A stretch of 64,000 bases of DNA, from the NCBI GenBank assembly GCA_035456405.1, contig DATIDG010000021.1, forward strand, positions 9,852 to 73,851, given 5' to 3'. The position numbers and the translations under genes were made by a program. The stretch's first letter is position 1. The number at the start of each line of letters is the position of its first letter. Shown here piece by piece: positions 1 through 8,294 of this stretch. Below the pieces are notes generated by a model, which was not told where the DNA came from, ran no database searches, and was given only the letters and a program-made list of their open reading frames with translations. The DNA is from JAGVSZ01 sp035456405. Its GTDB lineage: Bacteria; Pseudomonadota; Gammaproteobacteria; Burkholderiales; SG8-39.

Positions 1-30
1 TGGTAGCGGAGGGCGCTGCGAGTCGTCTGC

Positions 31-36
31 TATAAT
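31..36 (+). promoter_or_regulatory. Putative -10 box upstream of rhlE
   Basis: A perfect TATAAT lies about 110 bases before the helicase start. No good -35 match is visible 17 bases upstream, so only the -10 element is supported. It would give a leader of roughly 105 nt. Confidence 0.45.
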
Positions 37-147
37 TTCAGGCACTTTGCACTCTCGAGCCACCCTACTTCTACCGCCCCGCCCGGACCGTCGACTCGCG
101 CGTCTCGCGCTCTTCCGGCCGGATCGCGCTTCCCGGAGTTCCGCTGT

Positions 148-1536
148 TTGACCACTTTCGCCGACCTGGGCCTGAGTCCTGAGCTGCTAAAGGCTGTCGC
201 CGACCAGGGTTACACCACGCCCACGCCGATCCAGGTCCAGGCGATCCCGCACGTGCTCGCCGGCCGCGACGTCATGGGCGGCGCGCAGACCGGCACGGGC
301 AAGACCGCGGGCTTCACGCTCCCCCTGCTCCAGCGGCTCGCGCAGCACGCCAACACCAGCGTCTCGCCGGCGCGGCATCCCGTGCGCGCGCTCATCCTCA
401 CGCCGACGCGCGAGCTCGCGGCGCAGGTGGAGGAGAGCGTCAAGGCCTACGGGAAGTACGTGCCGCTGCGCAGCGTCCAGATCTTCGGCGGCGTGCCAAT
501 GGAGCCGCAGACCGAGGCGCTCCGCCGCGGCGTGGAGATCCTCGTCGCCACGCCCGGCCGGCTGCTCGACCACGTGCAGCAGCGCACGCTGAACCTCGCG
601 CAGGTCGAGATCTTCGTCCTCGACGAAGCCGACCGGATGCTCGACATGGGGTTCATCCCCGATGTCCGGCGCATCCTTGCGCTGCTGCCGAACCGCCAGC
701 AGAGCCTGCTCTTCTCGGCGACGCTGACCGGGGACATCCGCAAGCTTGCCGACTCGTTCCTGCGCGACCCGGTCGTGGTGCAGGTCGCGCCGAAGCTGGC
801 GATGGCGGAACTGGTGACGCACGTCGCGCACCCGGTGCGGCGCGAAAAGAAGCGCGAGCTGCTGGTGCACCTCATCAAGTCGCGCGACATGAAACAGGTG
901 CTCGTGTTCGTCGCGACGCGCATCGGCGCGAACCGCCTCGCCTACCAGCTCAACCGCGAAGGCGTGCACGCCACCGCGATCCACGGCGACCGGTCCCAGG
1001 CCGAGCGCCTCCAGGCGCTCGACGACTTCAAGGCCGGGAAGGTGGGCATCCTGGTCGCGACCGATGTCGCGGCGCGCGGCCTCGACATCGATCATCTTCC
1101 GTTCGTGGTCAACTTCGAGCTGCCGAACTCGCCCGAGGACTACGTTCACCGCATCGGCCGGACCGGACGCGCCGGCGCGGCGGGCACCGCGGTGTCGCTG
1201 GTGTGCGGCGAGGAGACCGAAAAGCTCGCCGAGATCGAGAAGACGATCCGGCTGCGCATTCCGCGCGAGACGGTGCTGGGATTCGGGCCGCACGGCTCGG
1301 AGGCGCCGATCATGGAGCCGCCGCGCCGGGAGCGGCGTCGCGGCGCGGACGAGGATCGGCTTACCGCCCATCACAGGCGCGAGCCGGCGGCGCGGCCGGC
1401 ACCCGCCGCCGACCCGATCTTCTCGCGTCCCTACGAGCCGGGAATGGCGACCCCCGCCAAGCCGGCATCGCAGCAGCCGCAGAAGCGCACCCCGCAGATC
1501 GCCGCCCTCCTGGGCGGCTTCAAGAAAGCCGGCTAG
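148..1536 (+). CDS. rhlE: ATP-dependent DEAD-box RNA helicase, RhlE type
   Basis: Cytoplasmic RNA helicase that unwinds short RNA duplexes in ribosome maturation or RNA decay. The two RecA-like domains carry the usual motifs: Q motif (TPIQ, about residue 26), Walker A AQTGTGKT (46-53), VLDEADRMLDMGF, SAT (LFSATL), ATDVAARGLDI and HRIGRTGRAG. The C-terminal tail after about residue 395 is basic and Pro/Ala-rich, as in RhlE proteins. The start is TTG; a GGAG at 135-138 sits nine bases before it and no in-frame ATG precedes the Q motif. It converges with the SDR gene, whose stop is only three bases away. The symbol rests on family resemblance; other DEAD-box subfamilies are less likely. Confidence 0.9.
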   Translation: MTTFADLGLSPELLKAVADQGYTTPTPIQVQAIPHVLAGRDVMGGAQTGTGKTAGFTLPLLQRLAQHANTSVSPARHPVRALILTPTRELAAQVEESVKAYGKYVPLRSVQIFGGVPMEPQTEALRRGVEILVATPGRLLDHVQQRTLNLAQVEIFVLDEADRMLDMGFIPDVRRILALLPNRQQSLLFSATLTGDIRKLADSFLRDPVVVQVAPKLAMAELVTHVAHPVRREKKRELLVHLIKSRDMKQVLVFVATRIGANRLAYQLNREGVHATAIHGDRSQAERLQALDDFKAGKVGILVATDVAARGLDIDHLPFVVNFELPNSPEDYVHRIGRTGRAGAAGTAVSLVCGEETEKLAEIEKTIRLRIPRETVLGFGPHGSEAPIMEPPRRERRRGADEDRLTAHHRREPAARPAPAADPIFSRPYEPGMATPAKPASQQPQKRTPQIAALLGGFKKAG

Positions 1537-1539
1537 AGT

Positions 1540-2301
1540 TCAGACGCAGCGCCCGCCGTCGACTTCCAGGCAGACGCCGGTGATGAACTCGGCATCGTCG
1601 GAGGCGAGGTAGAGGCAGGCGTTCGCGATGTCGAGCGGCGTCGACGGGCGTCCGAGCGGGATCGTCGCGATGAACTTCGCCTGGACCTCGGGTGTGAGCG
1701 CTCCTCCGGCGAAGTCGGCAGACAGCCCGGTCAGCGGGCTGAACACCGGGTTCACGACGTTCACGCGGATCTTCTGAGGCCCCATCTCGGCCGCGAGCGA
1801 GCGGCTGAACGTGATCACCGCGCCCTTCGAGCTGTTGTAGACCGTCAACCCGGGGCGCGGGCGCACGCCCGCGGTGGACGCGATGTTGACGAAGCAGCCG
1901 CCGCCCTGCTTCTGGAACACGGGGATCACGTGCCTGGACGACAGGAAGATCGAGCGCACGTTGATCGCGTAGACCTTCTCGAACTCCTCCTCGGTCACTT
2001 CCAGGAAGGGCTTGTTCCGGTGCGTCCAACCGGCGTTGTTCACGACGACGTCGATGCCTCCGAACGCGCCGAGCGTTGCCTTCACCATCGCCGCCCAGTC
2101 GGCGGAGAGCGTCACGTCGGCCTTGACGAGCTCCGCGGTTCCGCCGGCCTTACGGATCGCCGCGACGACGCGCTCGGCGCCGGTCACGTGGATGTCGTTG
2201 ACCATCACCTTCGCGCCCTCCTCGGCGAAGCGCTTGGCGATCCCCTCTCCAAAGCCCGAGCCGGCGCCCGTGACGATGGCTACCTTACTCTTCAGTCGCA
2301 T
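1540..2301 (-). CDS. Short-chain dehydrogenase/reductase (FabG-like)
   Basis: NAD(P)-dependent oxidoreductase of the classical SDR family, 253 residues, the usual length. The cofactor motif TGAGSGFG is near residues 11-18, NNAG near 88-91, the catalytic Ser precedes the active-site YNSSK, and the C-terminus reads VCLEVDGGRCV, typical of FabG-like enzymes. A GGAG lies just upstream of the ATG. The substrate cannot be told: it could be a 3-oxoacyl thioester or a secondary alcohol. It stands alone, convergent with rhlE. A remnant of a second copy of its first codons lies about 80-170 bases upstream (see 2382-2471). Confidence 0.85.
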   Translation of the reverse strand: MRLKSKVAIVTGAGSGFGEGIAKRFAEEGAKVMVNDIHVTGAERVVAAIRKAGGTAELVKADVTLSADWAAMVKATLGAFGGIDVVVNNAGWTHRNKPFLEVTEEEFEKVYAINVRSIFLSSRHVIPVFQKQGGGCFVNIASTAGVRPRPGLTVYNSSKGAVITFSRSLAAEMGPQKIRVNVVNPVFSPLTGLSADFAGGALTPEVQAKFIATIPLGRPSTPLDIANACLYLASDDAEFITGVCLEVDGGRCV

Positions 2302-2357
2302 GCAGGACTCCTCTGTCTAACGGCACGTGGAATGAGGCTCGGGCTTGGGTGGAGGCC

Positions 2358-2383
2358 AACTCGTGCGACTTGTCGCACGAGTT
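2358..2383. repeat. Perfect 12-bp inverted repeat with 2-nt loop
   Basis: AACTCGTGCGAC is followed by TT and then its exact reverse complement. There is no T run on either side, so it is not an ordinary terminator. It sits between the SDR gene and its truncated duplicate and could be an operator, an extragenic palindrome or a recombination scar. Confidence 0.8.
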
Positions 2384-2471
2384 AAGCGCGCGCGAGGCGG
2401 TCGCCCGCGCGGCCGGAACCAAAGCCGGATCCGTCCTCCGTGCCGACGGCCACCTTGTCCTTCAGTCGCAT
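2382..2471 (-). pseudogene. Truncated duplicate of the SDR N-terminus
   Basis: Read on the minus strand this is a 29-codon frame starting MRLKDKVAV and containing DGSGFGSG. The real SDR next door starts MRLKSKVAI and contains GAGSGFGEG. The frame ends at a TAA that overlaps the palindrome at 2358-2383. The likeness begins at the same ATG and fades after about 20 codons, which suggests a decayed tandem duplication of the SDR start. It is unlikely to be functional. Confidence 0.6.
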
Positions 2472-2543
2472 GGGGTCTCGCTTCGCCCCGATCCATTATC
2501 CGGCCCGCTAACGATTCGGGTCAAACCGCCGAGCGTGGGAGCC

Positions 2544-2549
2544 TATAAT
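2544..2549 (+). promoter_or_regulatory. Putative -10 box of ppa
   Basis: TATAAT 28 bases before the ppa ATG. There is no convincing -35 hexamer at the right distance. Confidence 0.45.
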
Positions 2550-2577
2550 CGCTCCGCGCCCAACCCTCAGCGATCGC

Positions 2578-3126
2578 ATGAACCTCGACCGCGTCAGCTC
2601 CGGCCGCGACGTGCCCAACGACGTCAACGTCATCATCGAGATCCCGATGCACGCGCCGCCGATCAAGTACGAGGTCGACAAGTCGACCGGGGCGATGTTC
2701 GTCGACCGGTTCCTGTCGACCTCGATGTTCTATCCTTGCAACTACGGTTACATCCCGCACACGTTATCGGGAGACGGCGACCCGGTGGACGTGCTGGTCG
2801 TGAGCCCGCTGCCGATCGTCCCCGGCGGGGTGGTCCGGTGCAGACCGATCGGGATGCTCAGGATGGAGGACGAGGCGGGCGACGACACCAAGGTGCTGGC
2901 GGTGCCGATCGACAAGCTTTCGCCGCTCTACCGCGGAGTGCAGACCGCCCGCGACCTCCCGGAAATCACGCTCGCTCAGATCTCGCACTTCTTCGAGCAC
3001 TACAAGGACCTCGAGCGCGGGAAGTGGGTCAAGGTTGTGGGATGGGTCGGACCGGAAGAGGCGAAGAAGGAGATCCTGGCCGGCGTCTCGTCGCACAAGA
3101 AGTCGAAGAAGAAGCCAGCGTTCTGA
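2578..3126 (+). CDS. ppa: Inorganic pyrophosphatase, family I
   Basis: Soluble Mg-dependent enzyme that splits pyrophosphate into two phosphates and so pulls biosynthetic reactions forward. The 182 residues fit family I (about 175-180). The signature DGDPVDVLV lies near residues 65-73, preceded by the conserved YPCNYGYIP substrate-binding stretch. The C-terminus ends in a Lys/Ser-rich tail (HKKSKKK) slightly longer than usual. The ATG follows a TATAAT by about 30 bases. A small secreted-protein gene follows 16 bases later and may be co-transcribed. Confidence 0.95.
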   Translation: MNLDRVSSGRDVPNDVNVIIEIPMHAPPIKYEVDKSTGAMFVDRFLSTSMFYPCNYGYIPHTLSGDGDPVDVLVVSPLPIVPGGVVRCRPIGMLRMEDEAGDDTKVLAVPIDKLSPLYRGVQTARDLPEITLAQISHFFEHYKDLERGKWVKVVGWVGPEEAKKEILAGVSSHKKSKKKPAF

Positions 3127-3142
3127 TCAGAAGGAAGTGCAT

Positions 3143-3472
3143 ATGGACAAGCTTGTGGTGACGACGGGCGGGGTGGTGATCGTCGCGGTTCTCGCGGCTG
3201 GCCCCGTGGTCCGGGCGCAGAGCCCCGCTGAACGCGACGTGCATCGTCCGGACGGTACGATCATCAAGCCGTTCCAGTCGGACCCGCCCGGTGGCCGGTC
3301 CGGATACGACTCCAGCTCGCCCGGGCGCATCGAGCAGGAAAACGCACGCAAGGTGCGCGCGGAGGAGAACCAGCGGCGGCTAGAGGAGCAGATCAAGTCG
3401 CGCGACGCTCAGCTCGAGCAAACCCGGCGCGAACGCGAGGCGAGCGCGACCACGCCGAGCAAGCGCCAATAA
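3143..3472 (+). CDS. Small exported hypothetical protein with a charged C-terminal helix
   Basis: 109 residues. The N-terminus looks like a signal peptide (hydrophobic stretch ending PVVRAQ near residue 26). The mature part is polar, and its last half is rich in Arg, Glu and Gln (EEQIKSRDAQLEQ), probably a long helix or coiled coil. A good ribosome site (AAGGAAG, 3131-3137) fixes the ATG six bases on. Probably periplasmic. I do not recognise a family; small proteins of this type are common in Betaproteobacteria. Confidence 0.65.
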   Translation: MDKLVVTTGGVVIVAVLAAGPVVRAQSPAERDVHRPDGTIIKPFQSDPPGGRSGYDSSSPGRIEQENARKVRAEENQRRLEEQIKSRDAQLEQTRREREASATTPSKRQ

Positions 3473-3536
3473 GCATTCGACTTAGGTCACCGGCGCGCAG
3501 TCGCACGCTCCGGGGTCGTACCTCACGCCTGCGGCG

Positions 3537-4730
3537 TCAGGAACTGCTCTGTCCGCCGCGAACACTGCCTCGCGACGCCATGTCGAGTCCTTCGAGGCCT
3601 TCGCCAGCCCTGAACGGGCTGTGTTCGGCCAGCTCGTCGATGTAGCGTTCGACGCCCTTCGACTCGCGCGCCAGGAACTTCTCCACGGCGTGGGCGAACT
3701 GCGGATGGCGCAGCCAGTGCGCCGACCACGTCGGCGCGGGCAGGAAGCCGCGCGCGATCTTGTGCTCGCCCTGCGCGCCGCCCTCGAAGGCGCGAATGCC
3801 GCGCTCGATGCAGAACTCCATGCCCTGGTAGTAGCACGCCTCGAAGTGGAGGCACGGCACGTCCTCCAGAGCGCCCCAATATCTGCCGTATAGCGCGTCG
3901 GCAGTGAAGACGTCGAGCGCCGCGGCGATCGGCTTGCCCTCGCGCTCGGCGACGACGAGCAGCAGATGGTCGGGCAGCGTCTCGCCGAGGCGCGTGAAGA
4001 ACGCCAGGTTAAGGTACGGCGACGACATGTGCGCGCGGTAGGTCAGGTTGTAGCAGCGCACGAACAGCTTCCAGTCCTCGCGCGAGATCTCGCGCCCGGT
4101 CTTGCGCCGGAACGAGACGCCCGCCTCCCGGACCCGGCGCCGCTCCTGTCGGATCTTCTTCCGCTTGTCATGCGTGAGCGTGGCGAGAAACTCGTCGAAG
4201 CTCGCGTAGCCGGCGTTGGTCCAGTGGAACTGCACCCCGCGGCGGAGCATGAGGCCCGCCTCCTCGAGCTCGCGTGCCTCGTCCTCGGGCGGAAAAAGGA
4301 CGTGCAGCGAGGACACGCCGCGCGCCAGCTCGAGCGCGGCGCCGACGAGTCGCGCGCGCGCCGCGCGGTCGTTGCCGAGCAGGCGCGGGCCGCTCACGGG
4401 CGAGAACGGAATCGCGGACAGGAGCTTCGGATAGTAGGCAATGCCGTGCCGCCCGTAGGCGTCGGCCCACGCCCAGTCGAAGACATACTCGCCGTACGAG
4501 TGCGACTTCAGGTAGAGCGGGAGCGCCGCGCGCAGCCTCCGGCCTGCCCAGACGGTGACGAAGCGCGGCGACCAGCCGGTGCGGTCCGAGGCGCAGCCGG
4601 TCTGGTGCAACGCGCTGAAGAACTCGTGCCGCAGGAAGGGATTGCCGCCGGCGAGCGCGTTCCAGTCGCCTGCGGGCACGTCGCCGAGGTCGTCGACGAT
4701 CCGGACGGTCAGGCGTTCGGTGTCAGCCAC
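3537..4730 (-). CDS. FemAB-like/GNAT acyltransferase (DUF482, peptidogalycan-type)
   Basis: 397 residues, the usual size for the family annotated as peptidogalycan biosynthesis protein or GNAT N-acetyltransferase (DUF482, Pfam FemAB_like). Characteristic stretches are NPFLRHEFFSALH near the N-terminus, KSHSYGEYVFDWAWADAY, KIRQERRRVREAG and, near the C-terminus, FEGGAQGEHKIARGF. The fold is a duplicated GNAT domain; the substrate of the family is not established. The start is GTG (4728-4730). It is followed on the same strand by nothing close, and the TPR gene lies upstream with a 59-base gap. Confidence 0.8.
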   Translation of the reverse strand: MADTERLTVRIVDDLGDVPAGDWNALAGGNPFLRHEFFSALHQTGCASDRTGWSPRFVTVWAGRRLRAALPLYLKSHSYGEYVFDWAWADAYGRHGIAYYPKLLSAIPFSPVSGPRLLGNDRAARARLVGAALELARGVSSLHVLFPPEDEARELEEAGLMLRRGVQFHWTNAGYASFDEFLATLTHDKRKKIRQERRRVREAGVSFRRKTGREISREDWKLFVRCYNLTYRAHMSSPYLNLAFFTRLGETLPDHLLLVVAEREGKPIAAALDVFTADALYGRYWGALEDVPCLHFEACYYQGMEFCIERGIRAFEGGAQGEHKIARGFLPAPTWSAHWLRHPQFAHAVEKFLARESKGVERYIDELAEHSPFRAGEGLEGLDMASRGSVRGGQSSS

Positions 4731-4789
4731 TGCTCGATCGGACGCGCGCGGCCCCTGGGCGGATCACCGAATCCCGCCGAGCGCCATCG

Positions 4790-5353
4790 TCAGCGCATTC
4801 CGATGTCGCGCGCGATCTGCGCGCCCATCTTCGGGTCGTACGATTCGACGCGCCTCTGCTCCGCCACGGCCTTCTCGTGCTCGCCTGCGCGGTGATAGGC
4901 GATCGCGAGGTAATGCCCGGCGTGCGGGTTGAAGTACTGCTGCTTCGCCGCTTCCTGCAGGTGCTCGATCGCCGCCGGGAGCTCGCCGCGGTCGAGGTGG
5001 ATGAGACCGAGCCCGTACCAAGCCCGGTCCAGGATCGGCTTGAGCCGGATCGCCTCCTTGAACTGCGCGACCGCCTCGTCGAGCTCGCGGCGCTCGTGAT
5101 GAAGGAAGCCGAGATTGAAACGCGTGTCGGCGTCGTCGGGGGCGAGGCGCACCGCCTCCTTGAGCGCCGCCACCGCCTGCGTGCTGTGCTGTTGCTGGGC
5201 GTGCAGGAAACCGATGCAGCGCCAGGCCTCGAGCATCTGCGAGTCGAGCGCCAGGGCGCGCTCGAATTCCTGGATCGCGCGGCCGTGCCGCTTCAAGAAG
5301 GTGAAGAAGTGACCGCGCCAATAGTGCGAGCGCGCCGCGAAGAACCCGTCCAT
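4790..5353 (-). CDS. Tetratricopeptide-repeat protein
   Basis: 187 residues of tandem TPR units, recognisable by repeated patterns such as RFNLGFLHHERRELDEAVAQF and AWYGLGLIHLDRGELPAAIEHL (shown in part: LGFLHHERRELDEAV). There is no signal peptide or membrane segment, so it is probably a cytoplasmic scaffold. It has about four to five repeats. It lies divergently from glnB, with which it shares a 105-base intergenic region. The partner is unknown. Confidence 0.75.
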   Translation of the reverse strand: MDGFFAARSHYWRGHFFTFLKRHGRAIQEFERALALDSQMLEAWRCIGFLHAQQQHSTQAVAALKEAVRLAPDDADTRFNLGFLHHERRELDEAVAQFKEAIRLKPILDRAWYGLGLIHLDRGELPAAIEHLQEAAKQQYFNPHAGHYLAIAYHRAGEHEKAVAEQRRVESYDPKMGAQIARDIGMR

Positions 5354-5415
5354 GGCGGGCGATTATTCGCGAACGCCGCCCCGGCGGCAACGGTCTCTGG
5401 CAGAGAGCCTTTTGC

Positions 5416-5421
5416 TATACT
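5416..5421 (+). promoter_or_regulatory. Putative -10 box of glnB
   Basis: TATACT 38 bases before the glnB ATG, in a locally AT-rich stretch. No -35 hexamer or sigma-54 (GG-N10-GC) site was seen. Confidence 0.35.
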
Positions 5422-5458
5422 CGCTCGCGATTCGTGCGACCACCAGCGGAGAGGCGCC

Positions 5459-5797
5459 ATGAAGAAGATCGAGGCCGTCATCAAGCCATTCAAGCTCGAC
5501 GAGGTGCGGGAGGCGCTCGCCGAGGTCGGGGTGACCGGTCTTACCGTCACCGAGGTGAAGGGCTTCGGGCGCCAGAAGGGCCACACCGAGCTCTACCGCG
5601 GCGCCGAGTACGTGGTCGACTTCCTGCCGAAGGTGAAGGTCGACGTCGTCGTCGTGGACAAGATGGTCGATCAGGCGATCGAGGCGATCGTCAAGGCTGC
5701 GCGCACCGGGAAGATCGGCGACGGCAAGATCTTCGTCACGACCGTCGAGCAGGTCGTCCGCATCCGCACCGGCGAGACCAACGAGGCGGCAATCTGA
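5459..5797 (+). CDS. glnB: Nitrogen regulatory protein P-II
   Basis: Trimeric signal protein that senses 2-oxoglutarate, ATP/ADP and glutamine status and controls GlnE, NtrB and, in some bacteria, ammonium transport. Exactly 112 residues. The T-loop carries the uridylylation tyrosine in TELYRGAEYVVDF, and the B-loop region reads TGKIGDGKIFV. It matches the E. coli GlnB pattern (MKKIxAxIKPFKL, ending AAI) closely. GlnK is the alternative, but no amtB follows; the downstream gene is convergent smr. The ATG lies after AGCGGAGAGG, a good ribosome site. Confidence 0.93.
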   Translation: MKKIEAVIKPFKLDEVREALAEVGVTGLTVTEVKGFGRQKGHTELYRGAEYVVDFLPKVKVDVVVVDKMVDQAIEAIVKAARTGKIGDGKIFVTTVEQVVRIRTGETNEAAI

Positions 5798-5849
5798 TCT
5801 TGGCGGCTGCCGCCGGCGCCGAGGCTGCCGGCTGAGGGCGGCCACCTCG

Positions 5850-6401
5850 CTACGCGCGCAACAGCACCAGCACCGCTCCGCTTCCACCCTGCGCCGGCGG
5901 CGCCTGGCAGAACGCGAGCACCTCCTCGCGGCGCGCGAGCCACACCTTCACCTTGCCCTTGAGCACCGGCTCGCGGTTCTTCGAGCCGAGCCCCTTGCCG
6001 TGGACGATGCGCACGCACCGGCGCGCGTGGCGGACCGCGGACCGCAGGAACTCGCCGAGCGCCTCGTGCGCCTCGGCGCGCGTCAGGCCGTGCAGATCGA
6101 GATGGTCCTGCACCACCCAGTGACCGCGCCGCAGCCGGCGCAGCACCTGCCGCGGCACGCCCTCGCGCACATACGCGACGTCCTCGCCGGTCTCGAGCGC
6201 GGTTTCGTCGTCGAGCACGGCGTTGCGGCTCTCCTCGAGCGCTGCGTGCTCGTCGAGGAGGGACTGCACGGGCACTGGCGGATGCGCGGGCTGCACGGCC
6301 ACGCGGCGCCCCGGCGCACGCAACGGCACGGCATCGCGCACCGCCGCACGGAAGAGCGCGGCGTCGTCCTCCGGTACGCGCGGATCGAGCGGGCGCTTCA
6401 T
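5850..6401 (-). CDS. Smr/MutS2-type endonuclease-domain protein
   Basis: 183 residues with a C-terminal Smr domain: the LDLHGLTRAEAHEAL start (LDLHG motif) and the later IVHGKGLGS (HGKG motif) are both intact. The Smr domain nicks or cleaves nucleic acid, and stand-alone proteobacterial versions (YdaL/SmrA-like) have been linked to RNA cleavage. The N-terminal half is low-complexity Pro/Ala-rich. I place the start at the ATG of MKRPLDPRVP; upstream in-frame codons overlap trxB and look non-coding. It follows trxB with a 25-base gap and is probably co-transcribed with it. Confidence 0.85.
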   Translation of the reverse strand: MKRPLDPRVPEDDAALFRAAVRDAVPLRAPGRRVAVQPAHPPVPVQSLLDEHAALEESRNAVLDDETALETGEDVAYVREGVPRQVLRRLRRGHWVVQDHLDLHGLTRAEAHEALGEFLRSAVRHARRCVRIVHGKGLGSKNREPVLKGKVKVWLARREEVLAFCQAPPAQGGSGAVLVLLRA

Positions 6402-6426
6402 CTGCGGCTCGCGACGTCCGCGCCGT

Positions 6427-7377
6427 TCAGGCGAGGCTGTCGAGGTACTTCTCGGCGTCGAGCGCCGCCATGCAGCCCGAGCCCGCGCTCGTGACCGCCT
6501 GCCGGTAGACGTGATCCTGCACGTCGCCTGCCGCGAATACGCCGGGCACGCTGGTGGCGGTAGCGTTCCCGTTCCGCCCGCCGTGCGTGACGATGTAACC
6601 GCCTTCCATCTCGAGCTGGCCCTCGAAGATCGCCGTGTTCGGCGTGTGGCCGATTGCGACGAAGAGACCCTGAACGTCGAGCTTCTCGGTCTCCCCGCTC
6701 TGCGCATGCCGGATGCGGATGCCGTTCACACCCTTCGCGTCGCCGAGCACTTCGTCCAGCGTGTGGTGCCACTTGATCGCGACGTTCGACTTCTCGAGCA
6801 GCTTCTGCTGCAGGATCTTCTCCGCGCGGAACTTGTCGCGCCGATGGATCACCGTGACGCGGCGCGCGATGTTCGAGAGGTACAAGGCCTCCTCGACCGC
6901 CGTGTTCCCGCCGCCGACCACCGCCACGTCCTGGCCGCGATAGAAGAACCCGTCGCACGTCGCGCACGCGGACACCCCCTTGCCCATGAACTTCTCCTCA
7001 GAGGCGAGGCCGAGATACTTCGCCGATGCGCCGGTGGCGATGATCAGGGCGTCGCAGGTGTAGATGCCGCTGTCGCCATGAAGCCGGAACGGGCGCTCCC
7101 GCAATGCGGCCGTGCCGATCTGGTCGAACACGATCTCGGTCTCGAAGCGCTCCGCGTGCTTCTGGAAGCGCGCCATCAGGTCGGGGCCCTGGACGCCATC
7201 CGCATCGGCCGGCCAGTTGTCGACGTCGGTGGTGGTCATCAGCTGGCCGCCGGGAGCGAGACCGGTGATCAGCACCGGGCGCAGGTTCGCACGCGCGGCG
7301 TAGACCGCCGCCGAGTAACCGGCCGGGCCGGACCCGAGAATGAGGAGGCGGCAGTGCTTGGTGGGCTTTGCAGGCAT
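6427..7377 (-). CDS. trxB: Thioredoxin reductase
   Basis: NADPH- and FAD-dependent flavoenzyme that keeps thioredoxin reduced in the cytoplasm. 316 residues, the usual length. FAD-binding GSGPAGYSA lies near residues 12-20, the redox-active pair is in CATCDG, the NADPH-binding motif is GGGNTAVEEA, and the second FAD motif is near the C-terminus (VFAAGDVQD). The start is ATG. A TATAAT on this strand lies 38 bases upstream (7416-7421). Being upstream of smr and near ftsK fits the betaproteobacterial arrangement. Confidence 0.95.
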   Translation of the reverse strand: MPAKPTKHCRLLILGSGPAGYSAAVYAARANLRPVLITGLAPGGQLMTTTDVDNWPADADGVQGPDLMARFQKHAERFETEIVFDQIGTAALRERPFRLHGDSGIYTCDALIIATGASAKYLGLASEEKFMGKGVSACATCDGFFYRGQDVAVVGGGNTAVEEALYLSNIARRVTVIHRRDKFRAEKILQQKLLEKSNVAIKWHHTLDEVLGDAKGVNGIRIRHAQSGETEKLDVQGLFVAIGHTPNTAIFEGQLEMEGGYIVTHGGRNGNATATSVPGVFAAGDVQDHVYRQAVTSAGSGCMAALDAEKYLDSLA

Positions 7378-7415
7378 CGCGGGGAGATCCGGGCGGGGCG
7401 TTTGTGGAGGCCCGG

Positions 7416-7421
7416 ATTATA
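7416..7421 (-). promoter_or_regulatory. Putative -10 box of trxB
   Basis: TATAAT on the minus strand, 38 bases before the trxB ATG, in the only AT-rich stretch of the gap. No clear -35. Confidence 0.45.
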
Positions 7422-7576
7422 TAAGGGCGCCCCTTCCCTCCTTCCAGCCTATTCCTCATTTCGAGTCGAGGTTTCGTCGCTAACAGATTGTTTCTTGTTG
7501 TATCTCCCCCTATACTCGTCGCCGGAGCCCACTATTGACGTGTCCAGGCACTCGATCGAAGTCTGCCGACTCGAGC

Positions 7577-8143
7577 TTGCGTCGTCGCATCGCGCTTGCC
7601 GTCCTTCTGGGGGTGGCAAGGGGCTTGCTGCGCGCTGAGTCCAGCGCCCGATCCGCAGTTCGCAGTCGTTCGCTTCAGCGTCGAGGGGGGCGAAGCTGAT
7701 GGCGCGGGACGAGGTCGACCGAATGCTGCAACCGTTCACCGGCACCGAGCGCACGCTCGCCGATGTCCAGCGCACTCGCGCAGCGCTCGAGGCGGCGTAT
7801 GCGCGACTCGGCTACGGCGCGACGCAGATCGCGCTGCCGGAGCAGGAGATCTAGGACGGCGTGGTGCAGCTGCGCGTGATCGAGGGGCGGCTGACCGGCG
7901 CGACCATCGAGGGAGACCGCTACTTCGACGCGCCCAACGTCCGCCGCAGCCTGCCCGCGCTCGTCGACGGGGAGCCGCTCAACACGGCCCGGCTTGCGCG
8001 CGAGCTGCGGCTTGCGAACGAGAGCCGTCGCGTACGGGACGAGCCTGAGCCTGCGGTTCGACTACGGGTTCCAGATTCAACGCGGGGTGCCGCAGTCGAG
8101 CGACACGAGCCGTGCAAACTTCAGCCTCGTGTGGGTGTTCTGA
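7577..8143 (+). pseudogene. Decayed TpsB/ShlB-type two-partner secretion transporter
   Basis: Pieces of an outer-membrane haemolysin-secretion/activation protein (ShlB/FhaC/HecB family) remain in shifting frames. There is a signal-peptide-like start (RRRIALAVLLGVA), then DPQFAVVRFSVEG, then a frameshift in a G run near 7685, then POTRA-like sequence interrupted by a TAG at 7852-7854, continuing VVQLRVIEGRL. Near 8030 the frame jumps straight to a beta-barrel end (LRFDYGFQIQRG up to SLVWVF) with the terminal Phe typical of outer-membrane proteins. Most of the roughly 300-residue barrel is deleted. No TpsA partner is present. Not functional. Confidence 0.7.
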
Positions 8144-8294
8144 CGCGTGGCGGGGAGGGGAGATCGGAAGGAAGTGACTGGCCCGAATCTGGCTTGCCAA
8201 CCGGTGAGATCGTCGTCGTGTCGCCCGGGCGCGCCGAGGGGCCGATCTGCTACCATTCGATCGTATAGAGGTAATTGTTAAGAGGGGACATCAC

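Noticed and set aside
3523..3879. Small minus-strand frame inside the GNAT-like gene
   Set aside because: It lies in another frame of the well-supported 397-residue gene and has low-complexity composition.
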